DNA of 64,000 bases, from NCBI GenBank assembly GCA_025201865.1, contig MU602731.1, positions 1 to 64,000 on the forward strand. Direction: 5' to 3'. Below the pieces are notes generated by a model. It searched no databases. It saw nothing but the letters and a program-made list of their open reading frames with translations, and was not told the DNA's origin. Below, in pieces: positions 8,221-16,466 of this stretch. Both the position numbers and the translations under genes were made by a program. This DNA comes from Ramicandelaber brevisporus (lineage: Eukaryota > Kickxellomycota > Ramicandelaberales > Ramicandelaberaceae). Numbering within the stretch: the stretch's first letter is position 1; every line of letters starts with the position of its first letter.

Positions 8221-10851
8221 TTACCGACGCTGACGCTTGGCAGAGCGGCCGCCCTGCTTCTTTGCAGCACGCTTCTCGGCACGCACTTCCTTCTTCATGC
8301 GGGAGTCAACCATCTTATATCTACCCTTGACGCCTTGTGGACGACCCTTGTTGCCTCTATTGCTGCCGCGGGCCACAACCACCTTGACCTTCTCCTTCTC
8401 AGTCGGCTTCTTCTTGGATGACTGCTTGGCAATGAGCTGCGAGATAGACTGAGCCTTCTCACGCTCGGTCAAGTCTTCGTTCTCGGCAATGGCAGATGTC
8501 TTCTTCTGCAGCTTGACGAGGCGCTGGGCAGCCTTGAACTTCTTGCGCTGCTTGGCTTCGGCGATCTTCTTGATTGGGCGAGCATCCAGCACGCGAAGCT
8601 TGGCCTTGAGGATTTCGACAGCCTCCTTTGTGATTGGCTTGTTTGGCTTGTTGAACTTGCGCTCGTCGTCCATGAACCAGCTTGGGAGCGAGCTGCTGGG
8701 GTCATTGAATGCATAGCGATTGAAGCCATCGTCAAGCAGCTCAGCCTTGGTGGTCATTCTGTTCACCAGGTTGTATGCAGCGCTGATGGACTCGGGAGTA
8801 TCCAGTCGGAGCAATGGCTCCTTCTTCTCCACAGCCTTGCCGCTCCATTCATTGTCGCTCGCACCAGACTCGTCGTCAGCATCGCTCTCACTATCGGAGT
8901 CAAACTTGGATGCAGGCCGCTTGTTGGATTTGGCTGCCTTGGCTGGCTTGGAGCTGCTGCTGCTGTTACTGTTGCTGTTGTTGTTGCCATTGGTCAGAAC
9001 ACCCTTGAAGAGATCATTCGAGAAGAATTTGGATGCCTCGGCTGGAATGACTGGTTGATTCTGCTGCTGTTGCTTCTTGCGCTGCTTGGCAATATTGCTA
9101 GCCATGGCCTCAATGTCAGATGCATCGTCAGAGTCAGAGTCGGCATCAGTCTCAGACTCAGAAGAAGCGCTCTCTTCATCCGACCACTTTGATCGCTCAC
9201 CATCGCGACGCTTGCTGCGCTTTTGCTGAATCTTCTTCTTGCTCTTCTTCTTTTCACTGTCTGAAGCATTTTCATCATCACTTTCACCATCATTGCCATC
9301 AGATTCGCGATCGCTGAAACCAGTAAACTCAGGATTCTCGGCGTATGCTTTGCGAGCACGAACCTTTGCACTGCGCTGTTCACGGCGCTGGGTGTGGTTG
9401 CTGTAATCATCATCCAGGGCAAGTGCAATGGCATCAGCATGCTCCAAGTCACTATCATCATCTTCAATCTTATTGATATCGATGTCACTGTCAGAGCCAC
9501 CGAGATTAATCATGTCATCATCGTCATTATTAATAGCATCGACATCAATTTCATCAACGCGGGCAGAGGAGATGCTGTCAATCTTAGCTCCACGCTTTTT
9601 CATTCTTTCTGAATCAAACATATCGTGGCCATCCTGCTGCTGCTCCAATCCCATATCGTTATCCGTAATCATATGCAGCTGCATTCTCTTCAAATCATTA
9701 ATTCGACGCTCACGTAATTTCTTCAGCTTCTGCTTTTCCTGTGCACTCGATTCTTTCTTTAAACGTGCCAATAGCTCATCTGGGTCTTCTTCAGTTTCAT
9801 CCACCTGTCCATTCTTGCCATCAGCATCTGCATTGGCCTTTGATGACGATGCAGCAGTTTCCAATCCAAGATCTTCACGAAGTGTTTTGCGCCATTTGAG
9901 AAGCTGTTTGAAATCCTTCTTTCCTAATACTTTGAGATCCTCGCATGCCAGTTTGATGTCATCAGTAGTGATTGATCTTTTCAGCAAATCCTTGGCCTCA
10001 TCAGTATCAAATGCAAGAGTGTTTGTTGCTGATAGTATTTTAACTGGGTCCTGAGTATTAATAAAGTCCATTATAGACACTGTTTTGTGCAAAATGTAAT
10101 CACCATCATCGTAACCCTCACGGTGTCTCTTCTTCTTCTCTGGGAACAAAATGTCAGTCATATTACTAGCGCCGGCTGAGGTGCCATTCTCCAGCTCACC
10201 AAATACATGGGTTGGATCCAACAGTTGATCATCAATTTTCTTTGGAGCTTTATAGTCTCTGCAAACTACGAAGATTTCAGCAGACACATTACGGGACGAA
10301 GGGGGCTTGGTTGCCTCCACCTTGCCAAACAAAGTGTTGAACACATACATCAAACTATTATAATCACGCGATCTAAACACTTTGGTCACAAAGGTTCCAC
10401 CTTTACGCAAGAATCTAACTGCCAATTTCAAAGACATCAGTACCAGTTCGGCCTGAGAATATGCATCTTGCACCCAGGCTGAACCAACATTAGGAGCTCC
10501 ATCATGCAAAAACACATCCACCTTCCAGTCCTTGACTTGCTCTGCAATCAATCTACGACACTTATCACTAGTAATGTCCTCTTGGAATGTAATCACGCCA
10601 GGCAGTGGCTTAATTGGTGCCAAATCCACTCCAATAATCATGTTGCCAACTGGCATGTACTTTGCTGCCACTTGTAGCCATCCTCCTGGTGCTGCACACA
10701 AATCTACCAACACCTTTGCTGACCCAAGGAAGTTATACTTTTTGTTCAGCTGAACCAACTTGAATGCTGAACGTGCTCGATATCCTTGCTCCTTGGCAAG
10801 TTTATAGTACTTGTCAAGACGTCCTTTACCAGTTTTCTTTTGGAAACCCAT
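8221..10851 (-). CDS. SPB1: 27S pre-rRNA 2'-O-methyltransferase Spb1
   Basis: This 876-residue nucleolar protein should methylate the 25S rRNA A-loop guanosine and support 60S subunit maturation. Residues 1-210 are an FtsJ/RrmJ methyltransferase domain: RARSAFKLVQLN, the SAM loop VDLCAAPGGWLQVA, GVDLAPI, the catalytic Asp in FLHDGAPNVGS and Lys in FVTKVFRSRDYN. A helical DUF3381 region follows (about 235-400). Residues 400-640 are strongly acidic and serine-rich with an Asn/Ser tract. The C-terminal Spb1_C domain starts near 650 (FNKPNKPITKEAVEILKAK) and ends in a basic tail rich in Lys/Arg. Length fits yeast Spb1 (841). The FtsJ half appears more A+T-rich than the C-terminal half. It is divergent with the DGAT2 gene. 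Confidence 0.96.
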   Translation of the reverse strand: MGFQKKTGKGRLDKYYKLAKEQGYRARSAFKLVQLNKKYNFLGSAKVLVDLCAAPGGWLQVAAKYMPVGNMIIGVDLAPIKPLPGVITFQEDITSDKCRRLIAEQVKDWKVDVFLHDGAPNVGSAWVQDAYSQAELVLMSLKLAVRFLRKGGTFVTKVFRSRDYNSLMYVFNTLFGKVEATKPPSSRNVSAEIFVVCRDYKAPKKIDDQLLDPTHVFGELENGTSAGASNMTDILFPEKKKRHREGYDDGDYILHKTVSIMDFINTQDPVKILSATNTLAFDTDEAKDLLKRSITTDDIKLACEDLKVLGKKDFKQLLKWRKTLREDLGLETAASSSKANADADGKNGQVDETEEDPDELLARLKKESSAQEKQKLKKLRERRINDLKRMQLHMITDNDMGLEQQQDGHDMFDSERMKKRGAKIDSISSARVDEIDVDAINNDDDDMINLGGSDSDIDINKIEDDDSDLEHADAIALALDDDYSNHTQRREQRSAKVRARKAYAENPEFTGFSDRESDGNDGESDDENASDSEKKKSKKKIQQKRSKRRDGERSKWSDEESASSESETDADSDSDDASDIEAMASNIAKQRKKQQQQNQPVIPAEASKFFSNDLFKGVLTNGNNNSNSNSSSSSKPAKAAKSNKRPASKFDSDSESDADDESGASDNEWSGKAVEKKEPLLRLDTPESISAAYNLVNRMTTKAELLDDGFNRYAFNDPSSSLPSWFMDDERKFNKPNKPITKEAVEILKAKLRVLDARPIKKIAEAKQRKKFKAAQRLVKLQKKTSAIAENEDLTEREKAQSISQLIAKQSSKKKPTEKEKVKVVVARGSNRGNKGRPQGVKGRYKMVDSRMKKEVRAEKRAAKKQGGRSAKRQRR

Positions 10852-11926
10852 TTTTGTTTTATATAATTAGCTTATATTATATTGTATTATGTTATGTTGT
10901 ATACTTTGAATCCAAGAACCACTGCTGTCGACAAAAGCTGTTACTTCTATTGTTACTTCTATTGCTGCTGCTGCTGCTGCTGCTGCTGTTACTTCTATTA
11001 CTGCTAATGTCAGATCGAGATGCTGCAAGCAAAGTGAAGAGAGACCAAAAAAAAGAAAACGACAACAATCAATTACTCGCTGCAAAAACCAAGGAGCGGG
11101 CAATGGTCTTCGAATAGACGGCTGTCGATGCTTGCCACTGTCGATGCTTGCCACTGTATTGCGCAGCTATTGTAGAGATGACTTGAATGAATCTGTCAAT
11201 CTTGATCTCGACGGCAGATGAATTTTTTATTTATTTATTTTTTGGAAAAAAAAAACAAGGTTGAGTTCAAAAGGTTATTATTGCTGCTGTTGCTGTTGTT
11301 GTTGCTGGTGTTTATCTGCGGAGTGGCTTGAAATACTCGCAGTAAATAACAAAAGATCCCTTTCAATAAAATTTCAGCGATAAAATGATGACGTTTTAGA
11401 ACAATAAGAGCAAAAAGAGCAAAAAGAGCAAAAACTGAGTCTCGAGCCATGAAGACTGCGTGCTAATAGCACCTACTGGGGATGAACGGTTAATGCTCAC
11501 TTCATGCGCCATATCCGTAGTCTTTGCACACTTTATTCTTTCTGTTTTGTTTTGGTTTGGACTTGAGCTGGATGAACTTTGGGGGCCAAACGCCAACATC
11601 GCCACAGGTGTTTGAAAGGCTGATGCTTCCCGCTATTTTGGACAGCCAATCCTTCCTCCCGAGCCCCCCTCCCCAAGACAACCTCAAGTGCTTGAATCCA
11701 AATCCGATGATAGCGATTGCACAAGTGGCATCTGAAAAACAACATCAATTTCCTTCCACATAAAGGAGACAGGTTCGTACGCGCGCGCTAGTGTGGAAGG
11801 CTGGTCGTTTGTGCATCTCAACTTGCTCTCCTACACAAACAACTGAACCCACTCCTCTTCTCTTTTCCTCTTCTCCTCTTCTCCTCTTCCAAAAGAGACA
11901 TCTTAGCTTTAGCCAGATCTTCCAAG
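10852..11926. other. Divergent intergenic region, SPB1 / DGAT2-like
   Basis: These 1075 bp hold two promoters and leaders. Repeats are 10940..11003 (two 12-bp GTTACTTCTATT-type units flanking a CTG run), a CTG/TTG tract at about 11280..11310 and 9-10-bp AGCAAAAAG units at 11406..11435. A C-rich stretch at about 11660 and a TC-rich leader (11850..11895) precede the acyltransferase ATG. No gene is seen. Confidence 0.6.
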
Positions 11927-12919
11927 ATGGTTGCTTGGGCTCCTCTCAATACGCCGTTTCCGCGGCGGAGACAGACAGCCGCTGTGCTGTTCCTGGCCGT
12001 CCTTATTCCAATGTGTTTTACTCTGTTCTTCTTCCTCTGCACCATCCCCGTCTTCTGGCCACTCGTTGCCATCTACGTGACATGGCTATATCTTGACGAC
12101 GCTCCAGAAAACGGCGGTCGACGCATCCAGTGGGTGCGACACCTTCGTCTGTGGAAATGGGCTCGTGACTACTTTCCTCTACAGCTTATCCGAGAAGGCG
12201 AGCTCGATCCACAGCGGACATATATTGCTGGATTCCACCCGCATGGTGTCATCTCTGTTTCAGCACTGCTGAGTATCGGCACAGAAGCCTGTGACGTCGA
12301 GAACATTTTGCCGGGCATCAACATGCGTCTCTTGACACTCACCAGCAACTTCAACATTCCATTGTATCGCGACATCATCCTTGCCATGAACGTGGCCGGA
12401 GTGTCGAAGCGGTCGATTGAGAACATTCTTCGCAAAGGCCCCGGCAATGCGGCAATGATTGTGGTTGGTGGTGCCTCCGAGTCGCTGTACGCCCGTCCAA
12501 AGACGAACAATCTTGTGCTGCAACGTCGCGCTGGATTTGTGAAGCTGGCCATCAAGAATGGCGCATCTCTTGTTCCAGTGTTTTCCTTTGGTGAAAACGA
12601 CATGTATGACCAGCTTCCAAACGAGAAGGGATCAATAGTCTATTCCATTCAGAAACAGATGCAAAAGCTGCTTGGATTCACAATGCCTCTCTTCCACGGC
12701 CGCGGCGTCTTCAACTACGACATGGGTCTCCTGCCATGGCGAGTGCCCTTGACGGTTGTGATTGGCAAGCCGATTCATGTTGTTCAGGATGACACTCCAT
12801 CTGAAGAATACGTAGAAAAGATCCATCGGGAATACATGGAGTCACTGCAGGCTCTCTACGATAAGTATAAAGACATTTACGCCAAGGACCGCATCAGCGA
12901 GCTCCAGTTTGTTGAATAA
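11927..12919 (+). CDS. DGA1: Diacylglycerol acyltransferase 2 family protein
   Basis: This is a 330-residue ER/lipid-droplet acyltransferase of the DGAT2/MGAT family, expected to make triacylglycerol from diacylglycerol and acyl-CoA. Hydrophobic hairpin residues about 20-55 (VLFLAVLIPMCF, PVFWPLVAIYVTWLYL) precede the catalytic HPHG at residues about 104-107 (AGFHPHGVIS). Downstream are NNLVLQRRAGFVKLAIKNGA, VPVFSFGENDMYDQ and RGVFNYDMGLLPWRVP, the family's RGxFxxxxGxxP-type motif, then VIGKPIHV. Length is close to human MOGAT/DGAT2 and shorter than yeast Dga1 (418). Whether it prefers monoacyl- or diacylglycerol cannot be decided here. The leader is TC-rich, and the EI24 gene follows 279 bp downstream on the same strand. 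Confidence 0.93.
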   Translation: MVAWAPLNTPFPRRRQTAAVLFLAVLIPMCFTLFFFLCTIPVFWPLVAIYVTWLYLDDAPENGGRRIQWVRHLRLWKWARDYFPLQLIREGELDPQRTYIAGFHPHGVISVSALLSIGTEACDVENILPGINMRLLTLTSNFNIPLYRDIILAMNVAGVSKRSIENILRKGPGNAAMIVVGGASESLYARPKTNNLVLQRRAGFVKLAIKNGASLVPVFSFGENDMYDQLPNEKGSIVYSIQKQMQKLLGFTMPLFHGRGVFNYDMGLLPWRVPLTVVIGKPIHVVQDDTPSEEYVEKIHREYMESLQALYDKYKDIYAKDRISELQFVE

Positions 12920-12999
12920 CTTGCCTCTTACCTTCCATCTCACATCTTCCTCTTTAAAACACTCAACGCACTTGATAATATTGCAATGTAGAAGAGAAA

Positions 13000-13015
13000 G
13001 TAGTAGTAGCAGCAA

Positions 13016-13062
<47 letters not shown>

Positions 13063-13070
13063 ATAATAAT
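13000..13070. repeat. AGT trinucleotide microsatellite
   Basis: About 23 nearly perfect TAG/AGT units end in AAT units, in the gap between the DGAT2-like and EI24 genes. Confidence 0.9.
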
Positions 13071-13107
13071 ACTTTCAACACCTATTACACTTCGCTTCGC
13101 TTCACTC

Positions 13108-13149
13108 TTCTACTTTCAGCTTTCTACTTTCAGCTCTCTACTTTCAGCT
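13108..13149. repeat. Three 14-bp tandem repeats with splice-acceptor look
   Basis: Three copies of a 14-mer with core CTACTTTCAG follow each other without spacing, 50 bp before the EI24 ATG. Each core resembles a short pyrimidine tract with CAG acceptor. Confidence 0.8.
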
Positions 13150-13198
13150 TTTTGTTTTTGTTTTTTGTTTCTATCTGCTTTTCTTTTGACAACCCTTG

Positions 13199-14407
13199 AT
13201 GAGCACCCATCGCCGAGCTTCAAGCAGTGACAAAGGTCCATCTCCTCGCCAAGAGGGCAGCCTCAACAGCACTGCAAAGCCAGCACCAAAGAGCATCTTA
13301 AAGAAGTCAGCCAAGCGAGTCACAGTTCAGGCACCACGAGATGACTATGCCGACTCTTCTTCTGACGAGAGTATCGATTCACGGCATGGCAGTTTGCCGG
13401 GGAAACCAACGTTCAGTAAAGAAGCCAAAGCTGAACTGGTCTCTATACTGCGTGGTTTGTGGATGGGTCTATCCGATGCGTCATCATGGCCGCGCAGTCT
13501 GATTATCGTTTATGGATCACAGTCAATCAGACGAAGCGTATTCAAGAGCATTGCATTAAACGGCGGCCTCTTCATCGGCAGTGTTCTATTCTATAACAGA
13601 TACCTGGCTCCAGATCCAACAGTAGCTCCAGATGCGGCCGCCGGCTCGGAGTACATGGCTTATTTCCTACAGACTGTGCGGTGGATGTTTGCCTTCCTGT
13701 GGCTGTATCCGTTGTACTGCGCTTGTTTCTTCCTCAGTGAGATTTGGTATCAGCAGATTGCATTGCGTTTACATCAGCTGCGTGCGTCCATCAACCGGAC
13801 GGGTGATAGTACTGCCGCACCTGCAGCTACAGCAACAAAGCCAGCGTCATACTACAATTTGCTGCGGAACATGGCTGGAAACATCTACCGAGCACTGACG
13901 TTCTTGACATATCTAATTGCTACTCACCTCGCTGGTCGAATTCCATTTGTTGGCTCCGCTCTCTCGATACTATTTGTTGCGTGGATCTATGCCTATTATG
14001 CATTCGAGTATCGGTGGATCAATCTAGGCTGGCCAATTGACAAACGTATGCGGTTTCTTGAGCAGCGCTGGGCATATTTTATGGGCTTTGGACTGCCTAT
14101 GGCAACCATCTCCAGCTTACTGTTTACCGGCATGATCAGCATGGGAGTCTGTGCAACGGTGTTTCCAATGTACGTGATTATGGCAGAGCTCGCCAAACCT
14201 CCTGCTCTTGATCAAGGCAGCAGACGGCGGAAGCAGCGATGGATATTGAGATATCTGTTGCCGCGACGTGTGCCAATCTTCCTACCCGCCAAGATAATCA
14301 ACTCTGCCATTCTGCTTTTATTTAGACCATCAAACAAGCCTCGACAGCAACCACAGCAACCACGGCAGCCACAGCAATCTATCCCAGAACCTCAAAACAC
14401 ATCTTAG
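13199..14407 (+). CDS. EI24-family multi-pass membrane protein
   Basis: This 402-residue protein starts with about 85 polar residues (Ser/Arg/Lys-rich), followed by several membrane helices. The family mark is YYAFEYRWINLGWPIDKRMR, then FLEQRWAYFMGFGLPMATIS, matching the EI24/CysZ block in which an aromatic-rich helix is followed by a tryptophan and an F-G-x-P turn. EI24 proteins are ER membrane proteins with roles in autophagy and growth control in animals; fungal members are poorly studied. The C-terminus is proline/glutamine-rich and likely cytosolic. An in-frame TTG lies one codon upstream, but ATG 13199 is the natural start. It converges with the F-box gene, with 62 bp between the stops. 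Confidence 0.85.
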   Translation: MSTHRRASSSDKGPSPRQEGSLNSTAKPAPKSILKKSAKRVTVQAPRDDYADSSSDESIDSRHGSLPGKPTFSKEAKAELVSILRGLWMGLSDASSWPRSLIIVYGSQSIRRSVFKSIALNGGLFIGSVLFYNRYLAPDPTVAPDAAAGSEYMAYFLQTVRWMFAFLWLYPLYCACFFLSEIWYQQIALRLHQLRASINRTGDSTAAPAATATKPASYYNLLRNMAGNIYRALTFLTYLIATHLAGRIPFVGSALSILFVAWIYAYYAFEYRWINLGWPIDKRMRFLEQRWAYFMGFGLPMATISSLLFTGMISMGVCATVFPMYVIMAELAKPPALDQGSRRRKQRWILRYLLPRRVPIFLPAKIINSAILLLFRPSNKPRQQPQQPRQPQQSIPEPQNTS

Positions 14408-14447
14408 TTAACTTGTACTGTTTTTTTTTTGTAAAAGGATAAAAAGG

Positions 14448-14453
14448 AATAAA
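14448..14453 (+). terminator. Polyadenylation signal AATAAA of the EI24-family gene
   Basis: AATAAA lies 41 bp after the stop codon, in the 62-bp gap to the convergent F-box gene. Confidence 0.4.
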
Positions 14454-14469
14454 GGAAAACAAACTTGTT

Positions 14470-15564
14470 TTAGTTCTTTAACTGTAATGTTCGCGGATCA
14501 AAGCCCAACTTGTCCAAATCCTTACGGGTCTCTGCTGGATCTTCGTTAGTCTGATGAGCATAGAATCCAATGAACGCAGCACATGTCAGCCGCACAGATG
14601 ATCCAGTAAACCTACTAGCATTTTGGGCATCAAATTGCGCATTAAAGTGCATGCAGATTTGCTTCGATTCCATCAGCGAAGGTTTGGCCCCGTTGGTTGC
14701 AAACAGGAGTCGACTCAGCTCCAGCGGGGTTAGCAGCCCGTCATTATCGCCGTCATACTTTGCGAACGCCGTGTTCAACGCAGTAATCAGCTGCACGGAA
14801 AGAGAGCCATCGTCATTAATCAATGGTGCCTCGTTTGCCGATTCGTCGCCGTGCAACTCAGTCAATAAATCGCGAATTTCGTCAGCCAGAGTCTCGGCAG
14901 GCTCGTATGGCTCGTCACACATGGCACTACTTAGCTCGAGAATCGCCAGTGCTGCCTCCAGCTTGTTGATGATGAAACAAATGAATGCCAGCAAGAAATA
15001 CGCCTCTTCGTGGGTAGGGAATGCAGCGATGACGCGCAGCACTCTAACGGATGAATCCTGGAGAACCTGGATGCTGGACGGCTCAGCACGCCAGGCATGT
15101 AAATCCGAGCGGACCTTTTCGAGAATCGACTCTGCCTCCAATGTCTCGCGATCAAGCACAGGCGCCTCGTCTTGGCTGTCCAGATCCATGGCGTTCTCGT
15201 CCTTAGATGTTGCAGCGTTGCTGGCAGCCTCTGTCATTTGTCTGAACACTTGCTTCCATGAATACAGCCGCTCAAAATCGCCACTTTCATCGGTAGCTGA
15301 TACATTGGAGTTCTTTGGAGGGTTGAGCCACAGCGGCTGAATTTGCGCATCGTTCAACTGCAGACCACTGTCTATCAGAAGCAAGATCAGCGAATCACGA
15401 TCTCCACAGACTTGAATCGTCTTCGTTCTCCATACGCCAGCTGCGTCGCTGTCGATTCGAGTATACAGCGCACGGCAGGTACTTGCCAGATTGCAGATAT
15501 CAGCTGGATCGAGCTCAGCACACACGGCACAAAGCAGATCGTTCGGCAAGAGTTCGAAGCTCAT
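14470..15564 (-). CDS. F-box protein with a C-terminal EF-hand
   Basis: This is a 364-residue protein. The N-terminus is an F-box: FELLPNDLLCAVCAELDPAD, then ICNLASTCRALY, which would bind Skp1 in an SCF ubiquitin ligase. A helical middle (HEEAYFLLAFICFIINKLEAALAIL) looks like a TPR-type repeat pair. Near residue 265 there is one canonical EF-hand calcium loop, DGDNDGLLTPLE, with acidic ligands at positions 1, 3, 5 and 12. A second hand would have to be degenerate (MHFNAQFDAQNAS). The combination suggests calcium-tuned substrate recognition, which is inference. The frame extends ten codons upstream to a TTG, but the F-box begins right after ATG 15564. I cannot name a closer homologue. Confidence 0.75.
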   Translation of the reverse strand: MSFELLPNDLLCAVCAELDPADICNLASTCRALYTRIDSDAAGVWRTKTIQVCGDRDSLILLLIDSGLQLNDAQIQPLWLNPPKNSNVSATDESGDFERLYSWKQVFRQMTEAASNAATSKDENAMDLDSQDEAPVLDRETLEAESILEKVRSDLHAWRAEPSSIQVLQDSSVRVLRVIAAFPTHEEAYFLLAFICFIINKLEAALAILELSSAMCDEPYEPAETLADEIRDLLTELHGDESANEAPLINDDGSLSVQLITALNTAFAKYDGDNDGLLTPLELSRLLFATNGAKPSLMESKQICMHFNAQFDAQNASRFTGSSVRLTCAAFIGFYAHQTNEDPAETRKDLDKLGFDPRTLQLKN

Positions 15565-15669
15565 TTGGGTAGTTTTTTTTTTTAATACGAGCAATGTTTG
15601 AGTGTTTTGAGTAGAAATCTCGATTCGATAAAGTAGCTATTAACGGCAATGTGGATGACATTCCTGCTG

Positions 15670-15753
15670 TTCTTACTGCTCTTACTGTTCTTACTGCTCT
15701 TACTGTTCTTGCTGCTGCTCTTACTGCTCTTGTTGCTGCTCTTGCTGCTGCTC
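15670..15753. repeat. 9-bp tandem array (T/C)TCTTACTG spanning a stop codon
   Basis: About eight 9- to 12-bp units cover the 3' end of the release-factor-like gene and its stop codon. On the minus strand some units read GAA/GAG-CAG-TAA and others GAG-CAG-CAG, so single-base changes decide whether a unit codes Gln or stops translation. Confidence 0.85.
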
Positions 15754-16293
15754 CGACGGTCTATTCTTCTTGTATCGCTCTACTCCGCCTTGCGACATGT
15801 CTCCATACTTTTTCAATGCGCGCTTCCGTTGAGTGTTCTTTTGCTGCTGAATCTTTTGTATTTTTTGAGCCGCCTTGGATTGATCTCCGTTAACCATTTG
15901 ATCAAGCTTGTCCTTCAATCTCTTTCGGGCAATGGCTCTGTTTGCCTGCAGAGACCGTGTATCGTGGCATGTGATGCGAATGCCTGTTGGAATGTGTCTC
16001 AGGTCTACACAGATGGATGTCTTGTTAATCTTCTGACCACCGTTTCCACTGCCTCGTATAAACGTCTCAATGAGATCCTTCTCGTCAAGAACAATCTTTT
16101 GACGTTCAGTGACGGTTTCTGCGACATCAGCAGCGTCCAATTTGGGTGTCATGGAAGAATACAAGCGCTGGTGTAGGATGTGAGAAGATAACTGCGACTG
16201 TCTAGGCAGCCACCTCGGGGCTGTAAGGGCTGGTCGAGGTAGCTGCAGCTGCTTAGCTGATGACAGTGCTTGTCTTGCCAAGTTGTAAAGCAT
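15721..16293 (-). CDS. RSO55: Mitochondrial peptidyl-tRNA hydrolase with RF1-type GGQ domain (Rso55/MTRFR-like)
   Basis: This is a 190-residue protein. The first about 50 residues lack acidic residues and are rich in Arg, Gln and Leu, as in a mitochondrial presequence. The domain follows: IETFIRGSGNGGQKINKTS with the catalytic GGQ, then CHDTRSLQANRAIARKRLK, and a basic Lys/Gln-rich helix ending in a Gln/Glu repeat. This is the layout of human MTRFR (C12orf65) and yeast Rso55, which lack codon-recognition domains and rescue stalled mitochondrial ribosomes by releasing peptide from tRNA. Length fits. The last ten residues come from the 9-bp repeat that also supplies the stop codon. It is divergent with the BEACH gene over 173 bp. 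Confidence 0.88.
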   Translation of the reverse strand: MLYNLARQALSSAKQLQLPRPALTAPRWLPRQSQLSSHILHQRLYSSMTPKLDAADVAETVTERQKIVLDEKDLIETFIRGSGNGGQKINKTSICVDLRHIPTGIRITCHDTRSLQANRAIARKRLKDKLDQMVNGDQSKAAQKIQKIQQQKNTQRKRALKKYGDMSQGGVERYKKNRPSEQQQEQQQEQ

Positions 16294-16466
16294 GTTTTTT
16301 TATGTGTGCGTGTGTGCGAGTATGGATTTTGGCTGCGAGATGTGCTGGAAGATTGCCTCATCGAGAACACGTTCCAAACAACAAAAACTTTGCTCTTGTT
16401 TGTCCTGCTTTGCTCTTGTTTGCTCTTGTTTGCTTTGCTTTGCGATTTAGCGAGAGTTTATGGCCG

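Noticed and set aside
10764-11154. Leu- and Ala-rich open frames around the SPB1 start
   Set aside because: They are translations of a CTG run in two frames on opposite strands.
16260-16466. 69-codon N-terminal extension of the BEACH gene
   Set aside because: It overlaps the start of the divergent release-factor-like gene and is Cys/Leu/Phe low-complexity, while the ATG at 16467 opens a plausible protein.
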